DNA from: Lachnospiraceae bacterium
GTDB lineage: Bacteria; Bacillota; Clostridia; Lachnospirales; Lachnospiraceae
Assembly: GCA_030523275.1 (NCBI GenBank)
Contig: JAUNIX010000020.1
Location: forward strand, 1 to 55,432
Length of the DNA: 55,432 bases
Reading direction: 5' to 3'
Positions 1 through 8,974 of this stretch are shown here, piece after piece. Position numbers and translations under genes: made by a program. The notes below the pieces were generated by a model, which did no database searches, was not told where the DNA came from, and saw nothing but the letters and a program-made list of their open reading frames with translations. Each line of letters begins with the position of its first letter. The stretch's first letter is position 1.

Positions 1-2
1 CA

Positions 3-887
3 AAAGTTTATATCGAAAATGTGAAAGAACTGGTGGAAAAAGCCGGTGAGATTCGTAGAAAACTGGCACTTGGCACACGGCGTATTGGCAATGTCCATAT
101 TGGAGGACCAATGTCTGCAACAGATATTACAGTAGCAATCTACTACAAATATCTTGGTTTTGATCCGGAAAATTTAGAAGATCCGGAAAGAAATATGTTT
201 ATTTTGAGTAAAGGACATAACGGCATTTTATTGTTTACCATTTTTTGTGATTTGGGTATGTATGATTGGGATTTGCTTTTGGATACTTATAATACGATTG
301 GACATCCTTTTGGCGCACATCCAAACCGTAAACATGTAAAGGGAATTGAAGTTTCCACTGGTTCATTAGGACATGGCTTATCCTGGTGCTGTGGTATTGC
401 ACATGCAAATCGAAATGAAGGAATCAAAGCACGTCAGTTTTGTTTACTTGGCGATGGTGAGATGGAAGAAGGTTCTAACTGGGAAGCAATTTTGTATGCA
501 GCATCAAAAAATTTAGACAGCATTGTTGCAGTGGTAGATTTTAACCATGCATCGGCTTCGTTTGAGTGTAATCAAAATAACCGTTGGGGTGAAAAAGGCG
601 GACCAGAAGGTATGGCAGAATGTTTCCGTTCTTTTGGTTGGAATGCAGTTATCGTCGATGGCACCAATATGACTGAAATTGATCGGGTACTTAGTGAATT
701 GCCAGAAGTAACTTATACAGGAAAACCAACGGTAATCATTAGTGATACAAAAAAAGGAAAAGGTATACAATTTATGGAAGATCGACCTTGTGCATGGCAT
801 ATTGGTGGATTTGATGACGACAAATTGAAAGAAGCTTTAGATTTGATTGATACGTATACTGCAGAAAAATTGAAGGAGGTTGAATAA
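3..887 (+). CDS. Transketolase, N-terminal (TPP-binding) subunit, open at left edge
   Basis: This is the thiamine-diphosphate-binding half of a split transketolase of the non-oxidative pentose phosphate pathway. Counting from the GTG at 21, I see SKGH (63-66), GSLGHG (114-119) and the TPP/Mg motif starting GDGE (144-147) and closing at DFN (173-175). The reading frame stays open to the window edge, and no ribosome binding site precedes the GTG at 21, so the true start probably lies upstream. About 290 residues is normal for the N-terminal half of the split form. AAGGAGG inside its 3' end serves the next gene, the C-terminal subunit, so the two are co-translated partners. Confidence 0.93.
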   Translation, partial: KVYIENVKELVEKAGEIRRKLALGTRRIGNVHIGGPMSATDITVAIYYKYLGFDPENLEDPERNMFILSKGHNGILLFTIFCDLGMYDWDLLLDTYNTIGHPFGAHPNRKHVKGIEVSTGSLGHGLSWCCGIAHANRNEGIKARQFCLLGDGEMEEGSNWEAILYAASKNLDSIVAVVDFNHASASFECNQNNRWGEKGGPEGMAECFRSFGWNAVIVDGTNMTEIDRVLSELPEVTYTGKPTVIISDTKKGKGIQFMEDRPCAWHIGGFDDDKLKEALDLIDTYTAEKLKEVE

Positions 888-888
888 T

Positions 889-1863
889 ATGGGAGGATTT
901 ACATTTTGCTGTGGCGATATGGGTGCAAGTATGGAAGCAAAAGGAACTGTTACCAATGAAATACTTGAAATGATTGAAGATGATAAAAGAGTCTGTTATA
1001 TCAATGCAGATGGAACTGGTGCCGGCGGAAAAGTGCATGCAGCAATAAAAAAATATCCAGATCGTGTATTGGATGTTGGAATTCAAGAAATGAATATGGT
1101 CACGATTGCGGCTGGACTTGCCAAAAAAGGATATATGCCATATGTACAGACCTTTGGACCATTTTTATGTGTAAGAGCTTTAGATCAGATTCATAATGAT
1201 ATAGCATATAATGATTTCCCGGTACGTCTGATTGGTACACATGCGGGAATTTCATCTGGATATGGACCAACTCATAATACGATCATTGAATTTGGTGTAA
1301 TGAATTCGATACCGAATATGACGATGGTTGCGCCATGTGATGCAATTCAGTGTCGGAAATTACTTCGGAAATCTCTTGATTACCCACAGCCAATTTATAT
1401 TCGTATTCCACGAGGAGAAGAACCGTTAGTCTACGAAGAAGGATATGATTATGATTACGAAATCGGTAAAGCGATTGAAATTGAAGAAGGAAAAGATTTA
1501 ACAATCATCGCAACTGGTATGGGAGTCTTTCAATCAGTTCAGGCTGCACGAAAACTGGAAGATAAAGGTTTGAATATAGGTGTCATTGATATGCATACAA
1601 TCAAACCGATTGATAAAGAGGCAATCATTAAAGCTGCACAAAAAACGAAAAATATTATTACGGTTGAAGACCATAATATTTTAGGCGGTCTTGGCAGTAT
1701 TGTTGCAGATGTTTTGATGGAAGCAGGCGTCCCAGCCAGATTAAAGAAAATTGGTATACCAGACACATTTGTGGAATACGGCTATCCGGAAGAATTGTAT
1801 CCATATTATGGAATGGATGCAGATGGGATTGCAAAAACAGTGCTCGAATTTTTAAATCAGTAA
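889..1863 (+). CDS. Transketolase, C-terminal (pyrimidine-binding) subunit
   Basis: This is the partner subunit of the split transketolase, carrying the pyrimidine-binding and C-terminal domains. The catalytic-type glutamate sits in GIQEMNM (about residue 67), followed by QTFGPFL and the segment THAGISSGYGPTHNT typical of the family. The start at ATG 889 is chosen because AAGGAGG lies nine bases upstream; the in-frame TTG at 880 overlaps the end of the first subunit and has no separate signal. Length is 324 aa, usual for the family. A strong terminator follows at 1895-1935, closing the two-gene unit. Confidence 0.94.
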   Translation: MGGFTFCCGDMGASMEAKGTVTNEILEMIEDDKRVCYINADGTGAGGKVHAAIKKYPDRVLDVGIQEMNMVTIAAGLAKKGYMPYVQTFGPFLCVRALDQIHNDIAYNDFPVRLIGTHAGISSGYGPTHNTIIEFGVMNSIPNMTMVAPCDAIQCRKLLRKSLDYPQPIYIRIPRGEEPLVYEEGYDYDYEIGKAIEIEEGKDLTIIATGMGVFQSVQAARKLEDKGLNIGVIDMHTIKPIDKEAIIKAAQKTKNIITVEDHNILGGLGSIVADVLMEAGVPARLKKIGIPDTFVEYGYPEELYPYYGMDADGIAKTVLEFLNQ

Positions 1864-1894
1864 ATTTGTTAACTATATAGAAAATTCCTTAATG

Positions 1895-1935
1895 AAAAAC
1901 TCCAATATACTGTGAAAAGGTATATTGGAGTTTTT
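1895..1935 (+). terminator. Rho-independent terminator of the transketolase unit
   Basis: A perfect 16-bp inverted repeat (AAAAACTCCAATATAC and its complement) around a 9-nt loop ends in a run of T. The A-run on the left arm means it can also act for the opposite strand. Confidence 0.9.
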
Positions 1936-2011
1936 CTGTACAAAAAGTCTCTTCTTTTATAAAAATATGATATACTCTTATTGCTGATATAAATGAGAAA
2001 GGATGAAAATA

Positions 2012-2566
2012 ATGCACTGGTTACAGGATATTGATATTTCTATTTTACTTTTTATTCAAGAATATATAAGAGTGGATGCCTTGAATGGCTTTTGGCAGAT
2101 GATTACCTCTCTTGGAGACAACGGGTGGTTTTGGTTGACAGTTTCAATCATTTTATTGATACCGAAAAAGACGAGACTTATCGGAGTTACCTCACTGATA
2201 TCAATTAGTCTAGGCGCGGTCATGACGAATTTGATATTAAAAAATTGGGTTGCGCGGATAAGACCTTATGATTTGACAACAGCAATTGTACCATTGATTA
2301 CGAAGCCTACTGATTTTTCGTTTCCTTCAGGTCATACAACGGCATCGTTTGCCTGCGCTTGTATATGTTATCGAATGTTACCGAAGCGATATGGAATTCC
2401 GCCACTTATTCTGGCAACACTAATTGCATTTTCTAGATTATATGTTGGTGTACATTATCCTACCGATGTAATCGGGGGATTGCTCATCGGCTTAGTGAGC
2501 AGTCATCTTGCTTACCGAATGATAAGTATATGGCAAGAAAAAAAGGAGAACGGTTGTCGAATTTAG
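2012..2566 (+). CDS. PAP2-family membrane phosphatase
   Basis: Type 2 phosphatidic acid phosphatase family, probably dephosphorylating a lipid phosphate such as undecaprenyl diphosphate at the outer membrane face (substrate inferred). All three family motifs are present: K77-x6-R84-P85, PSGH at 105-108 and SR-x5-H148-x3-D152. Several hydrophobic helices span the 184 residues. Start ATG 2012 is preferred because AAAGGATG lies at good distance; ATG 2003 overlaps that signal. A second PAP2-like gene follows, so the pair may act on related lipid substrates. Confidence 0.88.
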   Translation: MHWLQDIDISILLFIQEYIRVDALNGFWQMITSLGDNGWFWLTVSIILLIPKKTRLIGVTSLISISLGAVMTNLILKNWVARIRPYDLTTAIVPLITKPTDFSFPSGHTTASFACACICYRMLPKRYGIPPLILATLIAFSRLYVGVHYPTDVIGGLLIGLVSSHLAYRMISIWQEKKENGCRI

Positions 2567-2622
2567 CGGAAAGTGTTATAATTTTCACAAAATGTTTAAA
2601 AGTTTATTGAGGAAGTGTTTTC

Positions 2623-3297
2623 ATGAAAGAACGAAAATTATGGAAAAAATATAATCATGCATGGGTATTGCTGTATGCTTTGATTTATATGCCATGGTTT
2701 TGTTATCTTGAACAAAGAACAAATGTGCATTATTACTATATCAAATGTGCACTAGACTATTTGATACCATTCAATCGCTATTTTATTGTTCCATATTATT
2801 TATGGTTTGTATTTGTGGGAGTGACTGGTATGTATTTCTTTTTTACTGACAAAAAAGGATTTCAAAAATTAGCCGCTTTTTTGATTACAGGGATGACCTT
2901 GTTCTTGATTGTGTCGACCTTTTATCCCACTGCTCTTCATTTAAGACCATTGGTGGTTGAAGGAAATGATATTTTTGCAAAGTTGGTTCGTTTGCTATAT
3001 CGGTTAGATACACCGACGAATGTATTTCCAAGCATTCATGTATATAATTCGTTGGGATGTTTAGTGGCAATCTCCAACAGTGAAAAACTTCAGAAAAAGC
3101 GATATGTGATACCGGCAACCCGTCTTATGACTGTTTTGATTATTTTATCAACTCTATTCTTAAAACAACATTCTATCATTGATGTCTTTGGAGCATGTAT
3201 ACTTGCTTTGGTAATGAGAGTAATTCTCTATGGAGCGGAAGAATATAATCGTTTTAAGATTCGTATAAAAACAGGAAAGCGCAGAGCAATACTATAA
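2623..3297 (+). CDS. PAP2-superfamily membrane protein
   Basis: A polytopic membrane protein of 224 aa with about six hydrophobic segments. The segment FPSIHVYNS near residue 138 matches the PSxH motif of the PAP2 superfamily in its inositolphosphotransferase-like branch, and KQHSIIDV near residue 187 matches the final H-x3-D motif. The first K-x6-RP motif is not clear, as expected for that branch. GAGGAAG precedes the ATG. Likely a lipid phosphatase or phosphotransferase; the substrate is unknown. It ends just before a short UUCG-type terminator. Confidence 0.75.
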   Translation: MKERKLWKKYNHAWVLLYALIYMPWFCYLEQRTNVHYYYIKCALDYLIPFNRYFIVPYYLWFVFVGVTGMYFFFTDKKGFQKLAAFLITGMTLFLIVSTFYPTALHLRPLVVEGNDIFAKLVRLLYRLDTPTNVFPSIHVYNSLGCLVAISNSEKLQKKRYVIPATRLMTVLIILSTLFLKQHSIIDVFGACILALVMRVILYGAEEYNRFKIRIKTGKRRAIL

Positions 3298-3300
3298 AGA

Positions 3301-3324
3301 GGGAGCCTTCGGGCTTCTTTTTTC
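3301..3324 (+). terminator. Short rho-independent terminator with TTCG loop
   Basis: AGCC-TTCG-GGCT stem capped by a stable TTCG tetraloop and followed by TCTTTTTT, directly behind the PAP2-like gene. Confidence 0.8.
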
Positions 3325-3387
3325 GCTGTCTATATTGGTAGATAGGTTACTTACTATAAAAATGATATTGAACAGAGGTTACGAAGG

Positions 3388-4599
3388 ATGAAAAGAAAAT
3401 TGGATTGGGAGATTAGACGAGAGAACTTATTTAAAATTATAGAAGTGGGTGGATCAGATAATATTATCAGCCGTGGATATGATATGTTAAGTACATTGGT
3501 GATCGTCATTAATCTTTTGGTCAGTGTTTTAGCTACTTTTGATCAGATAGAGGCTCATTATAGCGGAATTTTGGTTGTAGTAGAATTGATTACCGTTATA
3601 TTTTTTGCTGTGGATTATGTTTTGCGTCTTTGGACTGCGAAATATTTATACCCAAAGGTTTCAAAATATGTTGCAGTGCGAAAATATGTATTATCATTTA
3701 CTGGGCTAGTTGATCTATTCTCATTTTTACCATATTTTCTGCCCATTTTCTTCCCATCAGGTGCAGTCGCATTCCGAATCTTTCGTATTATGCGAATCTT
3801 CCGCATCTTCCGCATCAATGCTTATTATGATTCATTGAATGTAATCACAGAGGTCATTGCGAACAAACGACAACAACTGATGTCTTCCGTATTTATTATT
3901 CTGATCTTAATGTTAGCGTCCAGCCTTTGTATGTATAGTTTGGAAAATAAGGCACAGCCGGAAATCTTTCAAAATGCATTTTCTGGTATTTGGTGGTCGG
4001 TTTCGACGCTGCTGACAGTAGGATATGGAGATATTTATCCGGTCACTTTTTTAGGAAAGGTTTTTGGTATTTTTATTTCATTTTTGGGGGTTGGTATGGT
4101 AGCAATTCCAACTGGTATTATTTCTGCTGGATTTGTGGAGCAGTACAACCGAATCAAGCAGATCAGCGAATATGCTCAAGAAGAAGATGTAAATTTTATC
4201 AAGGTCCAGCTAAAAGAGAAAGATGTCTGGGCGAACAGTAAGATCAAAGATTTAGGATTACCACGTGGCATGATTGCGGTTGTCATTCAGAGGCAAAAAG
4301 ACATTATCGTTCCAAGAGGTGAAGTTGTCCTTCGGTCAGGGGATACCATTGTATTAGGTGCAGAATCTTATATACAGGAAGGTCGCATCGATTTAAAAGA
4401 AATTGTGATCAAAGAACAAAATGAATGGGCAGGAGAAAAAATTCGTGATCTTGATATTTCTCGCCGTTCATTGATCGTACTTGTAAAGCGAAACGAGAGA
4501 GTTTTGATCCCGGATGGCAATCTTGAAATAAAGGTGGGAGATAAGATTATTCTTTACACACAAGAACGGATCTTAGATGCAAATCATATACAAATTTAA
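3388..4599 (+). CDS. Voltage-sensor potassium channel with two TrkA-C (RCK-C) domains
   Basis: Six-transmembrane Kv-type channel of 403 aa. An arginine-rich S4-like helix (repeats of FRIFRI and MRIFRIF) lies near residues 128-142, and the selectivity filter TVGYGD is at 210-215. After S6 and a short linker there are two consecutive RCK-C/TrkA-C domains (about 268-334 and 338-403), each with the pattern G-D-x-I-x-L. I see no Rossmann NAD-binding RCK-N domain between pore and C-domains. The gene ends 12 bp from the convergent phosphodiesterase gene. The ligand of the RCK-C domains is unknown. Confidence 0.9.
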   Translation: MKRKLDWEIRRENLFKIIEVGGSDNIISRGYDMLSTLVIVINLLVSVLATFDQIEAHYSGILVVVELITVIFFAVDYVLRLWTAKYLYPKVSKYVAVRKYVLSFTGLVDLFSFLPYFLPIFFPSGAVAFRIFRIMRIFRIFRINAYYDSLNVITEVIANKRQQLMSSVFIILILMLASSLCMYSLENKAQPEIFQNAFSGIWWSVSTLLTVGYGDIYPVTFLGKVFGIFISFLGVGMVAIPTGIISAGFVEQYNRIKQISEYAQEEDVNFIKVQLKEKDVWANSKIKDLGLPRGMIAVVIQRQKDIIVPRGEVVLRSGDTIVLGAESYIQEGRIDLKEIVIKEQNEWAGEKIRDLDISRRSLIVLVKRNERVLIPDGNLEIKVGDKIILYTQERILDANHIQI

Positions 4600-4611
4600 A
4601 AGAAGGAGATA

Positions 4612-5088
4612 TTAGACCTCAATTTTGTTGATCGTATATTTTTTATTGCAGAGTTCCATAATGACCATGCTTGTCTGATTGCCAAAGCGTGGTCGTCCGC
4701 AGGAACCTGGGTTTAGCCATAATCTTCCGTTCATTATTTCTTCTGTAAATCGATGTGTGTGGCCAAAGATAATGATATCAACCTGTTTATAAAGATTTCC
4801 AACATTACATCGGTCATGGACCATAAGAAAACGAAGTCCGCCAATGGTAAATAGCTGTCTGCTTGGAATCTGATTAGACCATGTATCACGGTCACTATTT
4901 CCTCTTACCAGATAGAATGGTTTATCCAAATGGCAAATACGATCATAAATATGTTTTTTGGTGACATCTCCTGCATGTAGGATATAATCACAGCCCTTTA
5001 GTTTATCAATGACTTCGTCTTTTAGTACATTGTGTGTATCAGAAATAATACCAATTTTTATCTTTTGTTTTTTAGTACTCCATCTCAT
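4612..5088 (-). CDS. YfcE/MJ0936-type metallophosphoesterase
   Basis: Small calcineurin-like phosphoesterase of 158 aa. Metal-ligand motifs are in order: SDTH (16-19), GD (40-41), GNS (63-65) and GHTH (109-112), then NPGSCGRPR near the end. Relatives hydrolyse phosphodiesters with Mn2+; the physiological substrate is not defined. AGGGG precedes the ATG at 5088. It is transcribed towards the potassium channel with only 12 bp between the stop codons, so termination must be shared or overlapping. Confidence 0.9.
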   Translation of the reverse strand: MRWSTKKQKIKIGIISDTHNVLKDEVIDKLKGCDYILHAGDVTKKHIYDRICHLDKPFYLVRGNSDRDTWSNQIPSRQLFTIGGLRFLMVHDRCNVGNLYKQVDIIIFGHTHRFTEEIMNGRLWLNPGSCGRPRFGNQTSMVIMELCNKKYTINKIEV

Positions 5089-5261
5089 ATTGCTTTCCCC
5101 TATTCATAATCTATATTCAATGATAATATTTGACTATGAATATTATAACATATATAGATTGATATTTATAGATAATCTGCGATTCATTGACAGATGAGAT
5201 TGGAAACTGTAAAATACACTGGAAACTCATGAAAAAGTAAAAAAATTTGAGGAGACGAATC

Positions 5262-6992
5262 ATGAATTCAAAAGAATATTTGGACACAGTAGGAAACATA
5301 ATACAGAAAGTCTCAAAAATATCCATTACTGTATTAACATTTATTTTTGCGACATTTATTTTTTGTCAGAGTATGTTTGGGCGCGTGGTTCTTAATGATC
5401 GAGAACACATTTATTTTTTAGAAGAATCGGCATGGAAAAATATCGGTATGATTGTTTTCATACTTTTTATTGGAGCTATTGTAAAAATCGGCATCCATAA
5501 AAAACAAAAAGTAATTCCAATGCCAAGTGACCGATTTTTAAAGATTGTGACGTGGGTGTATGTCATATGTTTAGCCATATTTCTCATTATGATGCAAGCA
5601 GAACCAAGAGCGGATCAGAAATTTGTATTAGAATGTGCGACAAAACTACTGTCAGGGGATTATAGTCCTTGGAATATTGGGGGTTATTGTTATCAGTATC
5701 CTCATCAAAACGGATTGGTTTTATTTTTAACCTTTCTTTTTTCTATTTTTGGCAATGGCAATTGGTTGATCGTACAGTTTCTGAATATACCAGCCTTGTG
5801 TGCAATCGCATATTTTACAAGCAAAATGGTAGAGTTGTTATTTGAGGATAAAAAACTTTCCCGATATTTATATTTGGTTTTGCTGGCATTTTTTCCAATG
5901 AATTGTTATGTAACTTTTGTATACGGGACGTTGTTTGGTCTGTGTGTGTCGATGATCGGCATCTATCTGGTCATGAGATTTATAAAGCAATCGCACATCA
6001 TATATGGATTCATAGGAATTTCGCTGGTCGTCTTGGGCCATGGTTTTAAATCCAATTATTTAATTTTCTTTGTGGGTACGATGCTTATAATATTATATGA
6101 CATGATTGTAAGACGAAAACGCTTATCTGCTCTTTTGTTATGCTATGGCGTATTGTTTTACATGGTATTTGGCATGCTGATTTCCAGTGCAATACATCAC
6201 TATACCGGATTTTCTGCCAATCAAGGGATTCCGACAAAATCATGGATAACTATGGGTTTACAGGAAGGGAAACGAGGACCAGGATGGTATAATGGTTATG
6301 TAGTAAAAGTGTTTCGTCATAACCATTATGACACTGAAAAAACAGAAGAAGTAGTTGAACAGCAGCTTAGTGACAGAATGCAAGAACTTTTAGAAGATAA
6401 ATCTTACGCCATCGCTTTTTTTGCTAAGAAAACGGCATCTCAGTGGAATGACGGCACATTTGAGGGACTTTGGATTAATGAGCGAAGAAAAAGTGTCGTG
6501 GAGTGGCAGCCACATTTGAAAATGCTCATCAATGATGGCAGTATTACTAACCAAAAATTGATTCAGATGTCGCATGATTGGTTACATTTTTTATGGCTGG
6601 GAGTTTTATTTTTCTTGATATTAGATCGGAAAAAAGTTGATGTGTATCAACTGATTTTTGCAATTTTGTTTCTGGGAGGATTTATATTTCATCTGTTCTG
6701 GGAAGCAAAAGGTCAATATACACTCGTATATGCGTATTTGTTGATACCATATATGGTACGTGGGTATCAGTTGTTCTTTCAGACAATTTCACGGTTGGCA
6801 GATAAAAAAGACAAAAAATGGTATCAGTGCATCGTTCAAAATTCAAGTGTTCAATTGCTGTGTGCTATTTTCGCGACCGTGATTTTCATTGCATCAACGA
6901 ATTTAACGTGGATAGACCGGACTTTAAAATTATCTGGTGATGAAGCAACTTATCAATCATATATAGAACAGAAATGGCAGGAAATACAATAA
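5262..6992 (+). CDS. Polytopic membrane protein, GT-C glycosyltransferase-like
   Basis: A 576-aa protein with ten or more predicted transmembrane helices. Its layout resembles dolichyl-phosphate-mannose-type GT-C transferases (family 39-like): helix 1, helix 2, then a loop with acidic residues (AEPRADQKF near residue 108) and a following YQYPHQNG segment. Start ATG 5262 has GAGGAG seven bases upstream; the ATG at 5247 does not. Likely transfers a sugar from a lipid carrier to a surface polymer; donor and acceptor cannot be read from sequence. Its 3' end is 14 bp from the aldolase-like gene, so the two may be co-transcribed. Confidence 0.7.
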   Translation: MNSKEYLDTVGNIIQKVSKISITVLTFIFATFIFCQSMFGRVVLNDREHIYFLEESAWKNIGMIVFILFIGAIVKIGIHKKQKVIPMPSDRFLKIVTWVYVICLAIFLIMMQAEPRADQKFVLECATKLLSGDYSPWNIGGYCYQYPHQNGLVLFLTFLFSIFGNGNWLIVQFLNIPALCAIAYFTSKMVELLFEDKKLSRYLYLVLLAFFPMNCYVTFVYGTLFGLCVSMIGIYLVMRFIKQSHIIYGFIGISLVVLGHGFKSNYLIFFVGTMLIILYDMIVRRKRLSALLLCYGVLFYMVFGMLISSAIHHYTGFSANQGIPTKSWITMGLQEGKRGPGWYNGYVVKVFRHNHYDTEKTEEVVEQQLSDRMQELLEDKSYAIAFFAKKTASQWNDGTFEGLWINERRKSVVEWQPHLKMLINDGSITNQKLIQMSHDWLHFLWLGVLFFLILDRKKVDVYQLIFAILFLGGFIFHLFWEAKGQYTLVYAYLLIPYMVRGYQLFFQTISRLADKKDKKWYQCIVQNSSVQLLCAIFATVIFIASTNLTWIDRTLKLSGDEATYQSYIEQKWQEIQ

Positions 6993-7006
6993 AAATGGAG
7001 GATAAA

Positions 7007-8044
7007 ATGATTCGCTTTAATAATGATTATAACCATGGGGCGCATCCGGCAATTTTGGAGGCACTTACAAAGACAAACAATGAAAGTTACGGAGGATATG
7101 GATTGGATTTCTGGTGCGAAAAGGCTTCTAATGAAATCAAAAAATATTTGGATTGCCCGCAGGCAGCCATTCATTTTCTTTTAGGTGGTACACAGGTGAA
7201 TTATACTGTTATTGCAGCGGCTTTACGCCCATTTCACAGTGTTATTTGTGCAGATACCGGTCATATTAATGTACATGAAACTGGTGCAGTAGAAAATACA
7301 GGACATAAAATACAGGCTCTACCGTCAACCGATGGTAAGATTACGGCTGCGCAGATCAAAGAGGAAGCTCAATTGTATGCTTCATGCGAAATCAAAGAGC
7401 ATTTTACAAAACCGAAAATGGTCTATGTATCATTTCCAACGGAATACGGCACGATTTATTCTAAACAAGAATTAGAGGAAATCCATAAGGTCTGTCAAGA
7501 ATACGGTTTGTATTTATTTATTGATGGAGCGAGAATGGGATATGGATTGGCGGCTACAGCCAATGATATATCGTTAAAAGATGTTGCGAGACTTTGTGAT
7601 GTCTTTTCCATTGGAGGAACAAAGTGCGGCGCTTTATTTGGAGAAGCGGTTGTAATCACAAATCCTTATTTACAGGAAGATTTTCGAAGTTATATGAAGC
7701 AAAATGGTGCAATGCTGGCGAAAGGATGGTTACTTGGCATACAATTTGCTACTTTGTTTCAAGATGGATTGTATTTTCAGATCACTCAAAAGGCAGTTGA
7801 ATATGCGATGCAGATGAAACAGGCATTTTACGAAAATGGAATTCCGTCTTATATTGATAGTCCGACAAATCAGCAATTTGTTATCCTGAGTACAAAACAG
7901 TATGAATATTTATCGAATAAATATATATTTGAATTTGATCGTAAGATAGACGAAGATCATGTCAGTGTGCGGTTTTGTACAAGTTGGAGTACCAAACCGG
8001 AAGAAGTGGATGCTCTGATCAACGATATTAAAAATAATCTGTAG
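7007..8044 (+). CDS. Low-specificity L-threonine aldolase-like PLP enzyme
   Basis: Fold-type I PLP enzyme of the beta-eliminating lyase/threonine aldolase family, 345 aa, expected to cleave L-threonine or allo-threonine to glycine and acetaldehyde. The N-terminus FNNDYNHGAHPAILEAL matches the family start, GGTQVN is the phosphate-binding turn, FIDGARMGYGL carries the PLP aspartate, and SIGGTKCGALFGE contains the Schiff-base lysine (K206). Start 7007 has TGGAGG seven bases upstream; the earlier ATG 6974 overlaps the upstream gene without a signal. Confidence 0.9.
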   Translation: MIRFNNDYNHGAHPAILEALTKTNNESYGGYGLDFWCEKASNEIKKYLDCPQAAIHFLLGGTQVNYTVIAAALRPFHSVICADTGHINVHETGAVENTGHKIQALPSTDGKITAAQIKEEAQLYASCEIKEHFTKPKMVYVSFPTEYGTIYSKQELEEIHKVCQEYGLYLFIDGARMGYGLAATANDISLKDVARLCDVFSIGGTKCGALFGEAVVITNPYLQEDFRSYMKQNGAMLAKGWLLGIQFATLFQDGLYFQITQKAVEYAMQMKQAFYENGIPSYIDSPTNQQFVILSTKQYEYLSNKYIFEFDRKIDEDHVSVRFCTSWSTKPEEVDALINDIKNNL

Positions 8045-8092
8045 AAGATTTCTTCATAATATGTTCTTGATAAATATACTCAATAAGAATTA

Positions 8093-8142
8093 TTGACAAG
8101 TAAACTTGGTAATGTTACGCTGTAAACGACAAGTAAACTTGG
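8093..8142 (+). promoter_or_regulatory. Promoter with two CAAGTAAACTTG operators
   Basis: TTGACA (8093-8098), a 17-bp spacer and an extended -10 (TGT then TACGCT, 8116-8121). The same 15-mer GACAAGTAAACTTGG occurs at 8095-8109, overlapping the -35, and at 8128-8142, just after the start point. Each holds the inverted repeat CAAGT-AA-ACTTG. This is the arrangement expected for repression by the small XRE protein encoded two genes downstream (inference). Confidence 0.75.
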
Positions 8143-8161
8143 CAAAAAGAGGAGGCATATT

Positions 8162-8473
8162 ATGAATAAAGAAGAAATCCTAGCGAAAAGCAGAGCTGAA
8201 AATAATGATGAGGGTGTAAAAAATATAGAAAACGAATCAATAAGAATCGGATTTAAAGCATGTTCGTGTGTATTTATCTTTATCATTCTTTTTAATTATT
8301 TTACTGGAAAAGATAACTATGTTCCGTTCGCTATGTTTTGTGCATTTGCTGCAGCAGAATCTTATCCAAAGTATACATTTACTAGGAATAAAAAATATAT
8401 ATTTTTTATAATTATTGATGCAATTGCTTCAATTTTATCTCTGCTTAGTTATGTAGAATCTGTTTTGGGGTAA
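8162..8473 (+). CDS. Small membrane protein (DUF6442-like)
   Basis: A 103-aa protein with a charged N-terminus (MNKEEILAKSRAENNDEG) and two to three hydrophobic helices (about 36-50, 55-66 and 80-100). This start and layout fit the DUF6442-type proteins that are commonly paired with a 70-aa XRE regulator in Firmicutes; function is unknown. AAGAGGAGG precedes the ATG. The regulator gene starts 5 bp after its stop, so they form an operon under the paired operators upstream. Confidence 0.75.
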   Translation: MNKEEILAKSRAENNDEGVKNIENESIRIGFKACSCVFIFIILFNYFTGKDNYVPFAMFCAFAAAESYPKYTFTRNKKYIFFIIIDAIASILSLLSYVESVLG

Positions 8474-8478
8474 CTTAT

Positions 8479-8691
8479 ATGAACAATGAATTGATATTGA
8501 GAAATAGATTAAAAGAGGCAAGAGCAGAAATGAAGATTTCTCAGTCTCAGTTAGCAAGAATGGTTGGCGTATCTCGCAATACAATCAGTTCTATCGAGAC
8601 AGGACAATTTAATCCAACAGCTAAATTGGCTTTGATATTATGTATTGCATTGGATAAGAAGTTTGAAGAACTGTTCTATTTTGATGAATGA
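8479..8691 (+). CDS. Small XRE-family transcriptional regulator
   Basis: A 70-aa single-domain Cro/C1-type helix-turn-helix protein. The HTH is clear: SQSQLARMVGVSRNTISSIE, followed by the family tail NPTAKLALILCIALDKKFEELF. Proteins of this size and sequence type are usually repressors of their own operon. The paired CAAGT-AA-ACTTG sites at 8095 and 8128 are the likely operators. A bidirectional terminator lies 31 bp after the stop. Confidence 0.9.
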   Translation: MNNELILRNRLKEARAEMKISQSQLARMVGVSRNTISSIETGQFNPTAKLALILCIALDKKFEELFYFDE

Positions 8692-8722
8692 AAAATAGAA
8701 CTTTGAGTTAAATTGTAAGAGA

Positions 8723-8761
8723 AAACCGGATGAAACTCTCGAAACGTGTTTCATCCGGTTT
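8723..8761. terminator. Bidirectional terminator
   Basis: Perfect 14-bp inverted repeat AAACCGGATGAAAC / GTTTCATCCGGTTT with an 11-nt loop, placed between two convergent operons. Confidence 0.85.
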
Positions 8762-8762
8762 A

Positions 8763-8957
8763 TCATAATTTATTTATGGCCAATCGTTTGTCCCACTCTG
8801 TCTTGCTTGATTCACTAAGTTTTAATGAATCCATATTGATTCGAATGATTTCTTCATTTCCGATTTTCGTTTTCATGACCGTATCATTGGCAGAAGCTAC
8901 GGTAAAAGAAGCTAAAAGGCTAATAATGAAACATAGTATAATAATAGTTTTTTTCAT
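8763..8957 (-). CDS. Small exported protein of unknown function
   Basis: A 64-aa product beginning MKKTIIILCFIISLLASF, a classical signal peptide with a likely cleavage after VASA (about residue 23), leaving a mature peptide of roughly 40 residues rich in charged residues. No cysteine for lipidation. Start 8957 is set by AGGAGGAGG directly upstream; longer in-frame extensions run into the preceding gene. It lies 17 bp behind the membrane-anchored XRE gene and is presumably co-transcribed. I do not recognise the family. Confidence 0.65.
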   Translation of the reverse strand: MKKTIIILCFIISLLASFTVASANDTVMKTKIGNEEIIRINMDSLKLSESSKTEWDKRLAINKL

Positions 8958-8974
8958 AAAAAATCCTCCTCCTC

